A DNA stretch of 64,000 nucleotides from Virgibacillus natechei (GCF_026013645.1 NZ_CP110224.1:3224001-3288000), one strand, 5' to 3'. Numbered from the stretch's first letter, positions 10,774-21,041 are shown. Notes: a model not told the origin generated them from the letters alone. Numbers and translations are program-made.

Positions 10774-12273
10774 TTATTTCCGATATTCCAAAAGTTTCTC
10801 ATTCAATTCTTTCGTCTGCCCATAGACTTTCTGATATAAGGTGAATAATTTTTTATACAAATCCACACTATCTCTATTTGGCGTAAATACGTTATCTTCC
10901 TGTAAAAATTCATCTGCACAGTCCTGCAGGGAGTCAAACCATCCACAGCCATAAGCCGCCAGCATCGCCGCTCCCATTCCAGGCCCTTGCTCACTAGTTT
11001 GTTTGACGACATTCGCATCAAAAATGTCAGCCTGCATCTGCAACCAGTCTTCATTTTTCGCGCCACCGCCAGTTGACACAATCGTATCAATGGTCTTTCC
11101 ATTTTTCCTGAAAATGTCTATCGATTCATTTAAGGAAAATGTGATTCCTTCCATGACCGCTCGAACAAAATCAGGCCTCTTGTGTGAGCCATCCATCCCG
11201 ATGAAACTAGCACGAATAGATGCATCCGCATGGGGGGTTCTTTCCCCTGCCACATACGGCGTAAATAATAAGCCATTCGAACCGATCGGAACGGTATCTA
11301 CAGCTGCAACGAAATCTTCAAAGGATTCGTCACCCGCAAAAACATCTTTAAACCAACTAAGGCTATAACCCGCTGCGAGCGTTACGCCCATCGTATAAAA
11401 TGCATCCGGTGCACCATGATTAAAATAATGCACTTTCCCCTGAAAATCTTTTTCATTACTAGATTCATAAGACAAAACAACACCAGAGGTCCCGGTACTG
11501 ACTAATGTTTTCCCGTCTTCTAGAATGCCTGAACCAATTGCTCCACAGGCATTATCCGCTCCACCAGCGAAAACACGTGTCGTATTCGCAAGACCAGTAG
11601 CCTCAGCAATTTCAGGTGTTGGCTTCCCTACTTCCGCGGATGATTCCACTAATGGCGGACAAATTGCCACGTCGATATCGAGCGAATCACATAATTCCTC
11701 ACTCCATTTTTTCTCTGTCACATTAAGTAACAACGTACCAGCTGCATCCGAATATTCCATCTGTAGCTCGCCAGTCAATTTGTAGCGTAAATAATCTTTA
11801 GGTAAAACGAATTTATCTGCTTTCGCGTATACCTCCGGCTCATGCTCCCTTACCCATAATAATTTCGGTAGGGTGAAGCCTTCCAATGCTGGGTTCTTTG
11901 TTATTTCTAGCAAACGTTCTTCTCCAATGACATCATAAATTTCCTGGCATTGCGCCGTTGTGCGCGTGTCATTCCACAGAATGGCATTGCGTAAGACTTC
12001 ATTGCGATCATCAAGCAAGACCAAGCCATGCATTTGTCCGGAAAAACTAATTCCTTCAATGTCAGCTGGGTCACCGTTAAAACGTTTCAGGAGATCAGAC
12101 ATCCCGGCAACCGTCTGATCCACCCAATCTTTCGGATCCTGTTCACTGAATCCTGTTTTCTCTTGCATGAGTGATAATGGCTTTGATACAACATGAGCCA
12201 CTTCGCCATGTTGATCAACGAGTAAAATTTTAACCGCACTCGTTCCTAAATCGACACCCATTACGTATTTCAT
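10774..12273 (-). CDS. xylB: Xylulokinase, copy 1
   Basis: Phosphorylates D-xylulose to D-xylulose 5-phosphate. An FGGY kinase of 499 aa with GVDLGTSAVKILLVD at the N-terminus, SFSGQMHGLVLLD, and STGGGAKNEDWLQMQAD near the C-terminus. The start is the ATG at 12273, 5 nt after GAGAGGTG. It lies 24 bp after xylA copy 1. It is clearly paralogous to the copy at 29580-31079, and a 74-bp stretch (11375-11448) is almost identical in DNA to that copy although the surrounding sequence has diverged. Confidence 0.96.
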   Translation of the reverse strand: MKYVMGVDLGTSAVKILLVDQHGEVAHVVSKPLSLMQEKTGFSEQDPKDWVDQTVAGMSDLLKRFNGDPADIEGISFSGQMHGLVLLDDRNEVLRNAILWNDTRTTAQCQEIYDVIGEERLLEITKNPALEGFTLPKLLWVREHEPEVYAKADKFVLPKDYLRYKLTGELQMEYSDAAGTLLLNVTEKKWSEELCDSLDIDVAICPPLVESSAEVGKPTPEIAEATGLANTTRVFAGGADNACGAIGSGILEDGKTLVSTGTSGVVLSYESSNEKDFQGKVHYFNHGAPDAFYTMGVTLAAGYSLSWFKDVFAGDESFEDFVAAVDTVPIGSNGLLFTPYVAGERTPHADASIRASFIGMDGSHKRPDFVRAVMEGITFSLNESIDIFRKNGKTIDTIVSTGGGAKNEDWLQMQADIFDANVVKQTSEQGPGMGAAMLAAYGCGWFDSLQDCADEFLQEDNVFTPNRDSVDLYKKLFTLYQKVYGQTKELNEKLLEYRK

Positions 12274-12297
12274 AGCGACACCTCTCAAGTAAATACT

Positions 12298-13623
12298 TTA
12301 TTCCCCTGCATATTCTCTTAACAAATACTGATTAATCGTAGCTTTAATTCTTTCCAAACGACCGGATTGATTGTTAATTTCATTTAGTCCCAGTGCGTGT
12401 TGCTCCAATTTATGAAAATCTGATTTTCCTTCCACAATATCCAAACCAATTCCTTCGGTGTAGCTCTTATAACGGTCATCAATAATGCCTTCTAGCACGT
12501 TATCGTCAATCAATTTTTGCGCAACTCTTAATCCTACTGCATAGCTATCCATTCCAGCGATATGGGCATGAAATAAATCTTCTGGATCAAAGGAACCACG
12601 ACGAACTTTCGCGTCAAAGTTCAATCCACCTCGACCAAGTCCACCATTTTTGATGATTTCATACATCGCTAGAACGCTAGAGGATAAGTCTGTCGGGAAC
12701 TCATCTGTATCCCAACCTAGTAATGTATCCCCTTGGTTTGCATCCACGGAACCCAATGTATTTGTGATACGTGCATAATGTAATTCGTGCTCAAATGTGT
12801 GCCCAGCTAACGTTGCATGGTTTGCTTCAATATTAAATTTAAAGTGATCCTGTAGATCGTAATTTTGCAAGAAAGCAAAGCCAGTTGCCACATCAAAGTC
12901 ATAGGCATGTTTCATCGGCTCTTTTGGTTTTGGTTCAATGAGAAATTGCGCATCATTGCCAATTTCCTTCGCATAATCTACCGCCATATGATAGAAACGG
13001 CCCAGGTTATCCATCTCTAGCTTCATATCAGTGTTTAACAGGGTTTCATACCCTTCACGACCGCCCCAGAACACATAGTTTTCGCCACCTAGCTCCTTAC
13101 TAATTTCAAGTCCTTTTTTCACTTTTGCGGCAGAATAGGCAAACACATCCGCATTATTGGAAGAAGCAGCACCATGAACGAAACGAGGGTGCGTAAAGTT
13201 ATTCGCCGTATTCCAGAGCAACTTTGTTTTACTGTCTTTCATGTAATCTTTCATCATGCTTACGATCGTATCCAGATTTTCATTTGATTCTTTTAAATTA
13301 CGTCCTTCTGGGGCAATATCAACGTCATGGAAGCAGAAAAATGGTACATCAAGTTTTTCAAATAACTCAAACGCTGCTTCTACACGCGCTTTAGCTAAGT
13401 CCATTCCTTGATACTTATCCCATGGACGAATGGCAGTGCCAACACCAAATGGATCGGATAAATCTTCTGTAAATGTATGCCAGTAAGCTACACCAAAACG
13501 AAGGTATTCCTCCATCGTTTTCCCGCCGATTTTTTCCTCGGGATTATAAAATTTGAATGCGTATGGGTTTGTCGATCTTGCACCTTCGTATTTGATTTTG
13601 TTGATGTTGTTAAAATATGTCAT
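12298..13623 (-). CDS. xylA: Xylose isomerase, copy 1
   Basis: Isomerises D-xylose to D-xylulose with two divalent metals. 441 aa is the class II length. Signatures include [13 protein letters not shown] (catalytic His/Asp), [24 protein letters not shown] and [15 protein letters not shown]. The ATG follows AGGAGG. It is first in a xylA-xylB pair. The protein differs from copy 2 (31106-32431) at only six positions that I count. No clear XylR operator is seen upstream of this copy. Confidence 0.97.
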   Translation of the reverse strand: MTYFNNINKIKYEGARSTNPYAFKFYNPEEKIGGKTMEEYLRFGVAYWHTFTEDLSDPFGVGTAIRPWDKYQGMDLAKARVEAAFELFEKLDVPFFCFHDVDIAPEGRNLKESNENLDTIVSMMKDYMKDSKTKLLWNTANNFTHPRFVHGAASSNNADVFAYSAAKVKKGLEISKELGGENYVFWGGREGYETLLNTDMKLEMDNLGRFYHMAVDYAKEIGNDAQFLIEPKPKEPMKHAYDFDVATGFAFLQNYDLQDHFKFNIEANHATLAGHTFEHELHYARITNTLGSVDANQGDTLLGWDTDEFPTDLSSSVLAMYEIIKNGGLGRGGLNFDAKVRRGSFDPEDLFHAHIAGMDSYAVGLRVAQKLIDDNVLEGIIDDRYKSYTEGIGLDIVEGKSDFHKLEQHALGLNEINNQSGRLERIKATINQYLLREYAGE

Positions 13624-13796
13624 GTTATTCCTCCTACATTAGTAATTTATGAGTACCTATAAAATGCTTTATCATTACGATTGCTCCTAAACAACTTACT
13701 AATCAATGCTAAATATCTAGTTATCCTCTATAATAAAAAATGTATTCTTATTATCTGGGTTCTTCACCAAAATCTATGGTTACTAGGTGTAATAGT

Positions 13797-13932
13797 GCTC
13801 GCTATGGAAAAACACTACGCTTTCCGTGGGCTTGAGCTCAGCCTCCTCGGAAAAAAGGAGTTCCCTTTTTTCCTGTGGGGTCTTCCCACTGCGCTTTCCC
13901 ACAGGAGTCTCCGTGTTTTTCCTCCGCTAGCT
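13797..13932. repeat. GC-rich palindromic repeat unit 1
   Basis: About 135 bp, with ends that are inverted repeats of each other (GGAAAAACAC at the left, GTGTTTTTCC at the right). The internal words GCTTTCCGTGGGC, AGCCTCCTCGG, TGTGGGGTCT and CACAGGAGTCTCC are shared, with changes, with the units at 22.0-22.4 and 26.5-26.8 kb. It fills most of the 373-bp gap between xylA copy 1 and the DUF624 gene. No gene is seen in it. Confidence 0.75.
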
Positions 13933-13996
13933 AGTCTTATTATCCTATTTATTCACTAATGTTTTTAGTGTTGACCCATTATCTGGAGGAAAATTT

Positions 13997-14605
13997 ATGA
14001 GCCAAACATTATATAATATACTAGAATGGATCACCCGTTTTGCCTACATCAATATATTATGGGTGTTCTTCACCTTAGTTGGGGGAGTAATTTTTGGGTT
14101 AATCCCCTCCACAACTGCTTTATTTGCCGTTATTCGACAATGGCTGAAAGGCAATTCCAACACCCCCGTTTTTAAATCCTTTTGGGCGTACTACAAAAGT
14201 GATTTTCTAAAAAGTAACCGATTAGCTATTTTTATTTACATTTGCACCATTATTATTGGATATAATCTCATTTTCCTACAAGCACAGTTGGATCATACCA
14301 TTACGTGGACATCTGTCCCACTATTGGCGGGAATGTTACTATTTTTATTAGTCTTATTTTATATCTTCCCAGTATTTGCTCACTATGATGTCAAGGTAAC
14401 GAAAGTAATTAAAAATGCTTTCCTGACAATGTTAGTGAGCCCTATCCATACCTTTTTAATGATCATTTGTCTCGTATCTTTTTATGTTATCGTTACGTTC
14501 ATTCCTGCGCTATTTTTTATATTCGGAGCCAGTTTTTATGCATTTATAACCATGTGGACTGCTTTACAAGCCTTCCATAAAATAGATAAAAGGGCTGGGA
14601 ATTAA
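13997..14605 (+). CDS. DUF624 (YesL-like) membrane protein
   Basis: 202 aa with about five hydrophobic segments (for example ILWVFFTLVGGVIFGL, LAGMLLFLLVLFYIFPVF). The N-terminal LEWITRFAYINILWVFF and the PSTTALFAVIRQWLKG block are the DUF624/YesL signature. The function is unknown; family members commonly sit next to carbohydrate ABC importers. It is convergent with the xylo-oligosaccharide permease genes, and a paralogue at 47433 sits beside the second importer. AGGAGG lies upstream of the ATG. Confidence 0.85.
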   Translation: MSQTLYNILEWITRFAYINILWVFFTLVGGVIFGLIPSTTALFAVIRQWLKGNSNTPVFKSFWAYYKSDFLKSNRLAIFIYICTIIIGYNLIFLQAQLDHTITWTSVPLLAGMLLFLLVLFYIFPVFAHYDVKVTKVIKNAFLTMLVSPIHTFLMIICLVSFYVIVTFIPALFFIFGASFYAFITMWTALQAFHKIDKRAGN

Positions 14606-14613
14606 TGGTTCAT

Positions 14614-14642
14614 AAGGCTGGTCATTTTCTACTAGCCTTTTA
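14614..14642 (+). terminator. Convergent terminator, DUF624 gene
   Basis: AAGGCT and AGCCTT arms followed by TTT on the plus strand. It overlaps the stop codon of the permease gene on the other strand. Confidence 0.45.
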
Positions 14643-15453
14643 CCGCACTAGATGAAATACCTTCCACCACTTTGTTACTAAAGAAGAGAAATGCTAACAA
14701 AATCGGTAATACACTTATTACCAATGTAGCACCAATCGCTCCCCAATCTGTCATATATTGCCCGACAAAGTTTTGAATACCTACTGTTAGCGTCTTATAT
14801 TTATCAGAACTAATGAAGGTATTTACGAATACAAACTCATTCCAATTATAGATCATGTTTATAATCGCAGTCGTCGAAAGAACTGGCGTAGTCATCGGTA
14901 GTATAATTCTAAAAAATAGCCGATGTAAAGATGCCCCATCAATAATGGCTGCTTCCTCAATTTCACGTGGCAGCGTATAATAGAAACCAAGCAATATCAT
15001 CATCGTAATCGGTAAATTATATGCCGTATACGTGATAACAATCGACCAAGGATTATCTATTAAATTAATCGTATTAAACATGTCAAATAGCGGAATCAAG
15101 GCTGAATGGATGGGGATCATTAGTCCAACCATAAATAAACCTAATACTAATTTGCTCAACTTCCAATTCATTCTCGTAATAACAAACGTTGCCATACTAG
15201 CAACTAGTAGTGTCAGTAAAACAGCTATTCCTGTAATCCATACACTGTTGAAAAAATAGACTCCGATACCACTTTCCCATACTTTTAAATAGTTCTCCCA
15301 TCTAATTTCCTGTGGAAGAGCAAAAGGAGACTCGGCAAATATTTCGCGATTATCTTTTAAGGAGAAAAGAACCAGCCAAATAATAGGAAAGATTTGAAAA
15401 ACCGCTACAATTGCTAAGCAGGCATAGAGTAAAAAGTATCCTATACGTCCCAT
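14632..15453 (-). CDS. Sugar ABC transporter permease (MalG family, XynG-like)
   Basis: An inner-membrane subunit of a CUT1 importer, 273 aa with six predicted membrane helices. The EAA loop that docks the ATPase is EIEEAAIIDGASLHRLFF followed by RIILPM. It is the third gene after the binding protein and first permease, 15 bp downstream of the latter. The neighbouring xyl genes suggest xylo-oligosaccharide import like Geobacillus XynEFG. No ATPase gene accompanies it. Confidence 0.93.
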   Translation of the reverse strand: MGRIGYFLLYACLAIVAVFQIFPIIWLVLFSLKDNREIFAESPFALPQEIRWENYLKVWESGIGVYFFNSVWITGIAVLLTLLVASMATFVITRMNWKLSKLVLGLFMVGLMIPIHSALIPLFDMFNTINLIDNPWSIVITYTAYNLPITMMILLGFYYTLPREIEEAAIIDGASLHRLFFRIILPMTTPVLSTTAIINMIYNWNEFVFVNTFISSDKYKTLTVGIQNFVGQYMTDWGAIGATLVISVLPILLAFLFFSNKVVEGISSSAVKG

Positions 15454-15468
15454 GTGACGAACCTCCCT

Positions 15469-16347
15469 TTAATATTGAATTTCTTCTTTTGTAGCCGTAA
15501 GTTTACGTACAATGTACGTGACGATAAGTGTGATGATCAACATAAGGAATGCTATCGCACTACCATAACCAAAATCATTATTGGCAAAAGCAAGTTTATA
15601 CATGTAGGAAGCCATAACTTCACTTGCTCCATTAGGTCCTCCGCCCGTCATTACATAAATGAGATCAAAGTATTTCAGTGATCCCACAATTGCTAGCACA
15701 ATCGTTACCTTCACGATACTCATGATTAATGGTAACTTGATTCTAAATGCAATCTGAAGAGGAGAAGCACCATCTATTCTTGCCGCTTCAATAATAGATT
15801 CTGGTATATTTTTCAATGCTGCATAATAAATAAGGATATAAAACCCTGCATACTGCCATATAATAGGAATAAAGATGGAGTATAAGACGATGTTCGTATC
15901 TGCAAGCCATAATGGTGGATTTTCTACACCGAATGTAGCAAGAATCGTATTCAACACCCCGTTAGACGGGTCATAAATTTTAATCCATAACTGCGCAATA
16001 GCTACCGAAGATAGTAGCATTGGAATTAAGTAGATTTTCCTTAAAACATCAGAACCTTTAATTTTGGAAGCCAATATCATGGAAACCGCCAAGTAAATAA
16101 TTAAGCTCAAGGTAGAAAAGAGTGCAAGGAGAAAAGAATGCAATGCACTATCCCAAAAATTAGCATCTTGTATAGCGACAATGTAATTATCCAACCCTAG
16201 AAACTCCATTGCACCAATTCCATCCCACTCCATCAGGCCATAATAGCCTGTTAAAAGTAATGGGATGAATATTAAAACACTAACTAAAAAAAGTGCTGGG
16301 AATATATAAAGAGCGATGAACCATTTATTCGACATTACCTTATTCAT
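15469..16347 (-). CDS. Sugar ABC transporter permease (MalF family, XynF-like)
   Basis: Partner permease of the importer, with six helices and the EAA motif SIIEAARIDGASPLQIAF. The frame is open to 16470, but the ATG at 16347 (MNKVMSNKWFIALYIF) is the likely start: GGGGTG lies 8 nt before it and the upstream residues are hydrophilic and lie over intercistronic hairpins. The mature length is then 292 aa, normal for this family. It forms a transport operon with the genes on either side. Confidence 0.92.
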   Translation of the reverse strand: MNKVMSNKWFIALYIFPALFLVSVLIFIPLLLTGYYGLMEWDGIGAMEFLGLDNYIVAIQDANFWDSALHSFLLALFSTLSLIIYLAVSMILASKIKGSDVLRKIYLIPMLLSSVAIAQLWIKIYDPSNGVLNTILATFGVENPPLWLADTNIVLYSIFIPIIWQYAGFYILIYYAALKNIPESIIEAARIDGASPLQIAFRIKLPLIMSIVKVTIVLAIVGSLKYFDLIYVMTGGGPNGASEVMASYMYKLAFANNDFGYGSAIAFLMLIITLIVTYIVRKLTATKEEIQY

Positions 16348-16378
16348 ATTTGTTTCACCCCATATTTCTATGATTGGA

Positions 16379-16449
16379 AAAGGACAGTCCCTATCAGGAC
16401 ATGTCCTTCTTTTTTTGCAGATAAGAAAGTGTAATACCCTCCTATCTGC
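16379..16449 (-). other. Two intercistronic hairpins between binding protein and permease genes
   Basis: The first hairpin (16379-16409) has AAGGACA / TGTCCTT arms; the second (16417-16449) has GCAGATA / TATCTGC arms. Such stems after binding-protein genes usually stabilise or partially terminate the transcript, so that receptor is made in excess over permease. Confidence 0.55.
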
Positions 16450-16541
16450 ATTAAGTACAGGTTTTGGCACTAGCCATTAGGCTCAACCAATACCCGTTTT
16501 CTCTTTTATCTCTGGTACGTCTATCTATCTAGCTGTTTTCG

Positions 16542-17861
16542 TTATTCATTTGAAAGTGCTTCTTCATGCTGTTCAGCAAATTCTTCTGGTGTTATTTCCA
16601 TTCCAAATAAGGACTGGATTAAATCAAGATGTGTATCAGCAACACCTGCGCTCATTTGAACATCCGCATAGAGAGTCAAATTACTTGCCTCATTTAAATC
16701 ATCCAACACATCCACATACATGTCTGGTAGATCCAATGTTTCCCCATCAACTGTAGTTGCTGGAATAACTCCGGCTTCTGTAACTGCCATTTCTCCCCAT
16801 TGCTCAACAAAATATGAGGCAAATTCTTTCGATTCTTCTTGTACATCTGAATTTTCACCAACAAACAAGCCTACTCCTGGTCCGCCGACAAAACTATCTT
16901 CATCTCCCTGTCCATCTACAGTAGGAAATTTAAAGTAGCCAACGGAGTCTCTGAATTCCTGTGGTACATCTTCGTTTGTTGTAAAGTTTGGTAGATCCCA
17001 CGTAGCAATCATGTACATTGCAGCCTGATCATTCATAAACATACTCTTTGCTTCTTCATCTGCTAGACCATTAAAGCCGCTTATGAAAGAATCATTTTCT
17101 ACCATGTTTTGTGTCTCTTCTGCTGCTTGAATTAAAGCATCGTGTTCAAAAGAACCTGTTCTGTCAATTGCATCATTTAATACATCTGCGCCACCAATAC
17201 GGTCAGCAAAGTACATATACCACATGGAACCGGTCCATCGGTCTCTATTTCCTAAAGCAATTGGTTCTTCCCCATTTTCACTTAATGTATCAACCACTTG
17301 TTCTAATTCCTCATAAGTTTCTGGTTCCTCTAGATTATATTCATCAAAAATAGTCTGATTGTAAAATACGTATGAGGTATTCAATTCCAGAGGTAGTCCA
17401 TACGTACTACCATCCACCTCAAAAGATTCGGCAGTTCCTGCTATGAACTGATCCCCAAGTCCATCTTCCATAAGGTCGTCTAAAGGCGCAAATTTGTCTC
17501 CGTCAACAAACGGATCCAAATAGCCCGCTGCCCAAGTCATTCCTACATCAGGCAATTCATCTCCTGCAGATAGAACCGTCATTTGGTCCTTATACTGCTC
17601 ATTGCTCAATACCTGCAAATCAATCTCGATACCTTCATTCTCTGCTTCAAAATCATCTATGATATCGTTTACAATTCTGTGATGCTCTGCAGAACTTCCT
17701 TCCGGCCATAGATGCATAAATTCAACCGTTGAAGTTTCTCCCGTATTTTCTGCACCTGTGTCGGAATTTGCAGTTTCATCCTCTGAATCTGCGCATCCTG
17801 CTGCTATCAGCATGACTGCTAAAAGCGAAATAATTAAGGTAACCGCTTTCTTTTTAATCAT
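16542..17861 (-). CDS. Xylo-oligosaccharide-binding lipoprotein (XynE-like)
   Basis: Receptor of the CUT1 importer, 439 aa. It has a lipoprotein signal with lipobox LIAAGC, then an acidic Asp/Glu-rich linker and a family 1 solute-binding fold (VEFMHLWPEGSSAEHHR, DELPDVGMTWAAGY, GGPGVGLFVG). The strong excess of Asp and Glu is typical of surface proteins in halotolerant bacteria. It is first in the leftward operon and divergent from xylR copy 1, with a long XylR-like operator between them. The ligand is inferred from context. Confidence 0.9.
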   Translation of the reverse strand: MIKKKAVTLIISLLAVMLIAAGCADSEDETANSDTGAENTGETSTVEFMHLWPEGSSAEHHRIVNDIIDDFEAENEGIEIDLQVLSNEQYKDQMTVLSAGDELPDVGMTWAAGYLDPFVDGDKFAPLDDLMEDGLGDQFIAGTAESFEVDGSTYGLPLELNTSYVFYNQTIFDEYNLEEPETYEELEQVVDTLSENGEEPIALGNRDRWTGSMWYMYFADRIGGADVLNDAIDRTGSFEHDALIQAAEETQNMVENDSFISGFNGLADEEAKSMFMNDQAAMYMIATWDLPNFTTNEDVPQEFRDSVGYFKFPTVDGQGDEDSFVGGPGVGLFVGENSDVQEESKEFASYFVEQWGEMAVTEAGVIPATTVDGETLDLPDMYVDVLDDLNEASNLTLYADVQMSAGVADTHLDLIQSLFGMEITPEEFAEQHEEALSNE

Positions 17862-17924
17862 GATTGACCCTCCATTTTTAATAGATTCTGAAACCGACGA
17901 CTGCCAGCTTCAAATGTAGAATAG

Positions 17925-17969
17925 CACACAAAACATCGTTTGTCCAGTGGATAAACAATGTTTTGTGTG
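17925..17969. promoter_or_regulatory. XylR operator in the divergent importer/xylR region
   Basis: A 45-bp inverted repeat with 21-nt arms (two mismatches) around a 3-nt centre. The inner part reads GTTTGTCC..GGATAAAC and the outer part CACACAAAACAT..ATGTTTTGTGTG. It lies between the importer and xylR copy 1 and probably controls both. Confidence 0.7.
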
Positions 17970-18013
17970 ATACAATAAAAATCAAGATATGATAGAAAGT
18001 GACGTGTGTACCT

Positions 18014-19204
18014 ATGGAAATGAATCGAACTTGGAATCAGCACGTGGTCAAAAAAGAAAACAAATCACTGGTTCTGGAAACAATTATTGGATGCTCACCA
18101 ATTTCACGTGCAGATATTGCTAATCAAACAGGGCTAAATAAAGGAACCGTCTCCTCTCTCGTCAATGAATTGCATCAAGAACAACTTATTTATGAATCGG
18201 GGCCAGGTGTATCAAGTGGTGGAAGAAGACCTGTCATGCTTCTATTTAAGCAAGAAGCTGGTTATTCAATTGGTATTTATATTGGGGTTAATTATATTCT
18301 TGGGATATTAACGGATCTACAAGGTGAAATTTATCATGAAAGAACAATTAAATTTAACCAACTAACTTATGAGGAAATAACGAATGAATTATTTCAGGTG
18401 ATAGACTCCTTAATTTCTGCTATGCCTCCAAGTCATTACGGTATTGTAGGTATTGGCATCGGGGTTCCCGGAATCATAAGTACAGACGGTCAAATTCTAC
18501 TTGCACCCAATCTTAATTGGAAAAACAAAAATTTAAAAGGTCTATTAGAAGACCACTATCATCTACCTGTCCATATTGAAAACGAAGCGAATGCAGGTGC
18601 ATACGGCGAAAAAAGGTTTGGTGCAGGCAAAGATTCCGACAATATTATTTATGTCAGTGTTGGCATCGGAATCGGTGTTGGCCTGATATTAAACGGTGAA
18701 CTGTATAAGGGAATTAATGGTTTATCCGGGGAATTAGGTCATATGACGATCGAAATTGACGGTCTAAAATGCCGCTGTGGTGACCAAGGATGTTGGGAAT
18801 TGTATGCATCCGAACAAGCATTAATTAAAAATGCTGAACAAAAGCTTCCTACAGAACTCCATTCAAATGAAGACATTACACTTGAAAATTTATTACGTCT
18901 CTCAGAGAGTGGGAATATGGACACGATGAGGTTATTCGAAGAAATTGGAATGTATTTAGGGATTGGTATTAATAACATTATCAATATCTTTAATCCCGAA
19001 CAAATCATTATAGGTAACCGTTTAGCTTCCTCTGAGAAATGGCTGAAAGGAGCCATGGAGGATAAGCTGAAACCTAGTACATTCTCTACACACCATAAAG
19101 ATTTAACGATTGATTTTTCATCGTTATCTACTCATTCAAGTGCTATGGGAGTAGCAGCTTTTGCCGTAGAAAGTTTTTTAATTCATAACCAACAAACACA
19201 TTAA
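18014..19204 (+). CDS. xylR: XylR-type repressor (ROK family), copy 1
   Basis: A xylose-responsive repressor. The N-terminal winged helix (SRADIANQTGLNKGTVSSLV, then NELHQEQ) is followed by a ROK sugar-binding domain with GIGIGVPGIIS, ENEANAGAYGEK and the zinc motif CRCGDQGCWELYAS. About 396-401 aa. The frame opens with GTG at 17999, but the ATG at 18014 is also possible; neither has a strong ribosome binding site. It is followed by its own terminator, then by the GH43 gene. A second homologue lies at 32727-33914. Confidence 0.9.
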   Translation: MEMNRTWNQHVVKKENKSLVLETIIGCSPISRADIANQTGLNKGTVSSLVNELHQEQLIYESGPGVSSGGRRPVMLLFKQEAGYSIGIYIGVNYILGILTDLQGEIYHERTIKFNQLTYEEITNELFQVIDSLISAMPPSHYGIVGIGIGVPGIISTDGQILLAPNLNWKNKNLKGLLEDHYHLPVHIENEANAGAYGEKRFGAGKDSDNIIYVSVGIGIGVGLILNGELYKGINGLSGELGHMTIEIDGLKCRCGDQGCWELYASEQALIKNAEQKLPTELHSNEDITLENLLRLSESGNMDTMRLFEEIGMYLGIGINNIINIFNPEQIIIGNRLASSEKWLKGAMEDKLKPSTFSTHHKDLTIDFSSLSTHSSAMGVAAFAVESFLIHNQQTH

Positions 19205-19235
19205 AGACCCCTCCTTTCATGTAATAGGGTTCTTT
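19203..19235 (+). terminator. Terminator of xylR copy 1
   Basis: AAAGACCC and GGGTTCTTT arms with a loop of about 16 nt immediately after the stop codon. Confidence 0.6.
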
Positions 19236-19245
19236 AACAGAGGCT

Positions 19246-19259
19246 TGTAAGCGTTTAAT
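19246..19259 (+). promoter_or_regulatory. Degenerate cre-like site upstream of the GH43 gene
   Basis: TGTAAGCGTTTAAT keeps the left half and the CG centre of cre but lacks the final CA. It lies 56 bp upstream of the beta-xylosidase start. Confidence 0.35.
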
Positions 19260-19314
19260 AAGCATATAATTCATAGTAAGATTATATGAAAAAAATAGAT
19301 AGAGGTGGATAAAT

Positions 19315-20922
19315 ATGACAACGATTCAAAATCCAATTTTAACAGGCTTTCACCCAGACCCAAGTATTTGTCGTGCAGGTGAAGACTATTACATTGCCGT
19401 TTCAACCTTCGAATGGTTTCCAGGTGTTGGAATCTACCATTCAAAGGATTTAAAAAACTGGCGACTCGTTTCCAGACCGCTTAACCGTGTAAGCCAATTA
19501 AACATGAAGGGTAATCCCGATTCCGGTGGTGTATGGGCACCTCAGCTTTCCTATCATGATGGTAAGTTTTGGCTCATTTATTCCGATGTAAAAGTTGTAA
19601 ACGGAGAGTGGAAAGACTCGCATAACTACCTTGTAACATGTGACACCATTGACGGCGAATGGTCTGAACCTGTTTATTTAAACAGTTCAGGATTTGACCC
19701 GTCCCTGTTCCATGATGAGGATGGAAAGAAATATTTACTAAATATGTTGTGGGATAACCGCGTAGGAAATCATAGTTTTTATGGCATTGTCATGCAAGAA
19801 TATAGTCCTACTGAACAAAAAATGATTGGGAAACCCGAAGTTATCTTTAAAGGAACGGATATAAAACTAACAGAAGCTCCTCATCTATATAGACTTAATG
19901 GGTATTATTATCTTTTAACTGCAGAGGGCGGTACAAAATATGAGCACGCTGCTACGATTGCTCGCTCAACCGATCTAAGAGGACCTTATGAAGTACATCC
20001 TGATAATCCGTTACTTACATCATGGCCGAATCCGAGAAATCCACTTCAAAAAGCTGGACATGCATCCATCATTCAAACCCATACAGATGAGTGGTTTTTG
20101 GTTCACTTAACAGGAAGGCCATTGCCTAAGGAAGGGCAACCGGTACTCGATCCAAGAGGCTACTGTCCGCTCGGCAGAGAAACTGCCATCCAGCGATTGG
20201 AATGGAAGAACGATTGGCCATATATTGTTGGCGGCAACGAACCTTCGCTTGAAATAGAGGGACCAACTATAGATGAAGTAAAGTGGGAGAAAGATTTTGA
20301 TGAAAAAGATGACTTTAATTCAGAGAAGCTGAATCATCATTTTCAATCCCTGCGTATTCCATTAGGTGAAGATATACTGTCGCTTTCTGATAACCCGGGA
20401 CATTTGCGTCTCTATGGAAAAGAATCCTTAACATCAAAATTCACGCAAGCCTATGTAGCGAGACGTTGGCAGCATTTTAATTTCACTGCCGAAACAAAAG
20501 TTGCCTTTAATCCGGAATCATTCCAACAAGCTGCGGGCTTAGTGAACTATTACAATACAGAAAACTGGACCGCTTTACAGGTTACTTGGCATGAAGAAAA
20601 AGGAAGAATTCTAGATTTAACAACGTGTGATAACTTTACGTTTGACCAACCACTGAAAGGAAACGAAATTGTCATCCCGGATCATGTGGAATACGTTTAT
20701 CTTCGGGTAGATGTGAAGACAAATAATTACCAGTATGCTTACTCATTTGATGGTGATAACTGGACAGACATACCTGTTGAATTGTATTCTTATAAACTAT
20801 CTGATGATTATATTCATGGCGGCGGATTCTTTACAGGCGCGTTTGTAGGAATGCAATGCCAGGATACGTCCGGTCGAAATATTCCAGCTGATTTTGATTA
20901 CTTTGTTTATAAGGAAGACTAA
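19315..20922 (+). CDS. xynB: Intracellular beta-xylosidase (GH43)
   Basis: Releases xylose from the non-reducing end of xylo-oligosaccharides in the cytoplasm. 535 aa and no signal peptide. The three catalytic acids fall where they do in Geobacillus XynB3: Asp15 ([10 protein letters not shown]), Asp128 ([11 protein letters not shown]) and Glu187 (LTEAPHLYR). After a five-bladed propeller (1-320) comes the C-terminal beta-sandwich typical of this subfamily. The ATG follows GAGGTGGA. It is flanked by terminators and so monocistronic. A relic of a second GH43 gene lies at 51088. Confidence 0.96.
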   Translation: MTTIQNPILTGFHPDPSICRAGEDYYIAVSTFEWFPGVGIYHSKDLKNWRLVSRPLNRVSQLNMKGNPDSGGVWAPQLSYHDGKFWLIYSDVKVVNGEWKDSHNYLVTCDTIDGEWSEPVYLNSSGFDPSLFHDEDGKKYLLNMLWDNRVGNHSFYGIVMQEYSPTEQKMIGKPEVIFKGTDIKLTEAPHLYRLNGYYYLLTAEGGTKYEHAATIARSTDLRGPYEVHPDNPLLTSWPNPRNPLQKAGHASIIQTHTDEWFLVHLTGRPLPKEGQPVLDPRGYCPLGRETAIQRLEWKNDWPYIVGGNEPSLEIEGPTIDEVKWEKDFDEKDDFNSEKLNHHFQSLRIPLGEDILSLSDNPGHLRLYGKESLTSKFTQAYVARRWQHFNFTAETKVAFNPESFQQAAGLVNYYNTENWTALQVTWHEEKGRILDLTTCDNFTFDQPLKGNEIVIPDHVEYVYLRVDVKTNNYQYAYSFDGDNWTDIPVELYSYKLSDDYIHGGGFFTGAFVGMQCQDTSGRNIPADFDYFVYKED

Positions 20923-20937
20923 TATAATGCATGTTCA

Positions 20938-20972
20938 AACACATGAATTTCCACTATGGGAATTCATGTGTT
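20938..20972 (+). terminator. Terminator of the GH43 gene
   Basis: 15-nt arms (AACACATGAATTTCC / GGGAATTCATGTGTT, one mismatch), followed by ATTTTATT. Confidence 0.75.
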
Positions 20973-21041
20973 ATTTTATTCTTATCACAAGCTTTGATGT
21001 ACCAAAGTGAATTATCGGTACGTTCCTCTAAGAAAGTAAAA

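Noticed and set aside
13624..13700. Possible XylR half-site upstream of xylA copy 1
   Set aside because: Only a left half resembling TTAGT..GTTGTTTAGG; no matching right arm.
13681..13959. Open frame of 92 codons upstream of the DUF624 gene
   Set aside because: It runs through palindromic unit 1 and has no start signal.
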